From positions 60,598-124,597 of the forward strand of contig CACLUR010000004.1 of NCBI GenBank assembly GCA_902610175.1: a stretch of 64,000 nt of DNA, given 5' to 3'. The position numbers and the translations under genes were made by a program. This document shows positions 63,194-64,000 of the stretch, piece by piece. Below the pieces are notes generated by a model, which had not been told where the DNA came from, made no database searches, and saw only the letters and a list, made by a program, of their open reading frames with translations. Within the stretch, counting starts at the first letter, position 1. Every line of letters begins with the position of its first letter. This stretch comes from an uncultured Alphaproteobacteria bacterium (lineage in GTDB: Bacteria > Pseudomonadota > Alphaproteobacteria > HIMB59).

Positions 63194-64000
63194 TATAATT
63201 TAGCTTCTTTAGCTCTCAGTTTGGTTAAAGCAAGAACTGTATCAATTGTAGGTGTTGGAACATTTGTAATTTTTCCAAGCTCTTGAACAGAGGTGATTAA
63301 AGCATCAATCTCCATAGGTCTATCGCGTTCTAAATCTTGGAGCATAGATGTTTTATGTTCGCCAACTGCTTTAGCTGCATCAATTCTTCTCTCAACATCA
63401 AAAGGCTTGTCTATTCCTAAATTTTGAGAAATTGCATGAGCTTCATTCATCATATTTTTTATGACCGCTCTGACTTCGTCGTTGCTACAAATTTTGACAA
63501 GTGTAGATGTTGTAAGTGCACTAATAGGATTAAGTGAAAGATTACCAAAAAGTTTTAACCAGATATCACCTTTTATATTAGGTCTAACAGGTGCTTGAAA
63601 GCCTGCTTTTTCTAAAGTTTCTGAGAGATTTTTAATTCTATCTGTTTCCTCTCCATTTATTTCTCCTAGTTGAAACTTATCTCCCTCTAAGTGCTGAATA
63701 ACGCCTGGTTTGATAACTTCTGATGCGGGATTAACAATACAGCCAATAATTTTTTCAGGGCCAATTCGATCCCATTGACTTCCATCTGGATCAACTGAAG
63801 TAACTTTTTTATCTTTGAAATCAGGATTAGTGTGATTGTAGAAATACCACCATGGGATACCATTCACACCCCAAACAAATGAAGTATCATCTTTCATAAG
63901 AACTTCAAATGCATCAAGACATCCCGGAACTGAATGAGCTTTTAGAGTTACAAAAATATAATCTTGCTTTCCAGCTTTTTCCGCTGTGTCTACACACTTT
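63190..64000 (-). CDS. 2-dehydropantoate 2-reductase-family protein, 5' end outside window
   Basis: The frame is open to the right edge, so the N-terminal NADPH-binding part is missing. The visible portion starts with a strand and loop [14 protein letters not shown] (the family's KAHS motif), then [27 protein letters not shown] [12 protein letters not shown], and the C-terminal helix bundle ending with [10 protein letters not shown]. ApbA/PanE enzymes reduce ketopantoate for pantothenate and CoA; several relatives act on other 2-keto acids. It may not belong to the sucCD operon. Confidence 0.8.
   Translation of the reverse strand, partial: KCVDTAEKAGKQDYIFVTLKAHSVPGCLDAFEVLMKDDTSFVWGVNGIPWWYFYNHTNPDFKDKKVTSVDPDGSQWDRIGPEKIIGCIVNPASEVIKPGVIQHLEGDKFQLGEINGEETDRIKNLSETLEKAGFQAPVRPNIKGDIWLKLFGNLSLNPISALTTSTLVKICSNDEVRAVIKNMMNEAHAISQNLGIDKPFDVERRIDAAKAVGEHKTSMLQDLERDRPMEIDALITSVQELGKITNVPTPTIDTVLALTKLRAKEAKLY

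Noticed and set aside
1..64000. tRNA, rRNA, insertion sequences, prophage, CRISPR
   Set aside because: None seen; gaps between genes are too short and hold no repeats of that type.

Overview
The window comes from an AT-rich, very compact genome. Genes overlap or sit a few bases apart, and no gene-free stretch exceeds about 190 bases. The content points to a streamlined marine alphaproteobacterium of the SAR11/HIMB59/AEGEAN-169 kind: TMA monooxygenase, TMAO demethylase, TMAO importer, an F1-ATPase inhibitor (zeta) protein known only from Alphaproteobacteria, and a TPP-riboswitch-controlled sodium symporter for a thiamine precursor. The taxonomic placement is inference. No tRNA, rRNA, insertion sequence, prophage or CRISPR array was seen.

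Region 1 (1-23.6 kb) is a methylated-amine island. tmm (plus strand) oxidises TMA to TMAO. The opposing operon tmoX-tmoV-tmoW-tdm-GcvT-like imports TMAO and demethylates it. A long minus-strand block carries an N-methylglutamate pathway: four sarcosine-oxidase-like subunits (mgdABCD-like), one mgsABC set, an IclR regulator, an FAD oxidoreductase, a GMAS-like glutamine synthetase homologue and a second mgsABC set that runs off the left edge. An inverted repeat, TGTTYCA-N5-TGAAACA, occurs at the promoters of this island and marks a probable IclR regulon. The dimethylamine step (Dmm) is not in the window.

Region 2 (23.6-36 kb) holds alanine racemase, an acyl-CoA dehydrogenase with a GNAT-like protein, ETF and ETF-ubiquinone oxidoreductase, a Nudix hydrolase, a dimethylglycine-dehydrogenase-type flavoprotein with a choline-kinase-like gene, betaine-homocysteine methyltransferase, and a DnaJ/TerB protein. 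BHMT, DMGDH and ETF together fit glycine betaine degradation.

Region 3 (36-45 kb) has a cold-shock protein, a thiamine salvage operon (thiV-like, thiM, thiE, thiD) behind a TPP riboswitch, methylmalonate-semialdehyde dehydrogenase, the ATPase zeta inhibitor, glyoxalase I, a DMT permease, a class I amidotransferase, a LOG-family protein and chorismate mutase. Region 4 (45-52.3 kb) is one ten-gene Mrp-type Na+/H+ antiporter operon in which MrpA is split and three large antiporter-like subunits are present.

Region 5 (52.3-60 kb) is a catabolic module: a tripartite tricarboxylate transporter (tctCBA), a GntR/FCD regulator, a ThDP-dependent 2-hydroxyacyl-CoA lyase/oxalyl-CoA decarboxylase-like enzyme, a formyl-CoA transferase (Frc) and a stand-alone 10-formyl-THF-hydrolase-like protein. 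Its logic is uptake of an organic acid, CoA activation from formyl-CoA, cleavage that regenerates formyl-CoA, and entry into the C1/folate pool. A second palindrome, TKGTATA-ATG-TATACMA, lies before the lyase gene and again between tctC and the divergent qor-sucC-sucD operon (region 6, 60-63.2 kb). A ketopantoate-reductase-type gene runs off the right edge.
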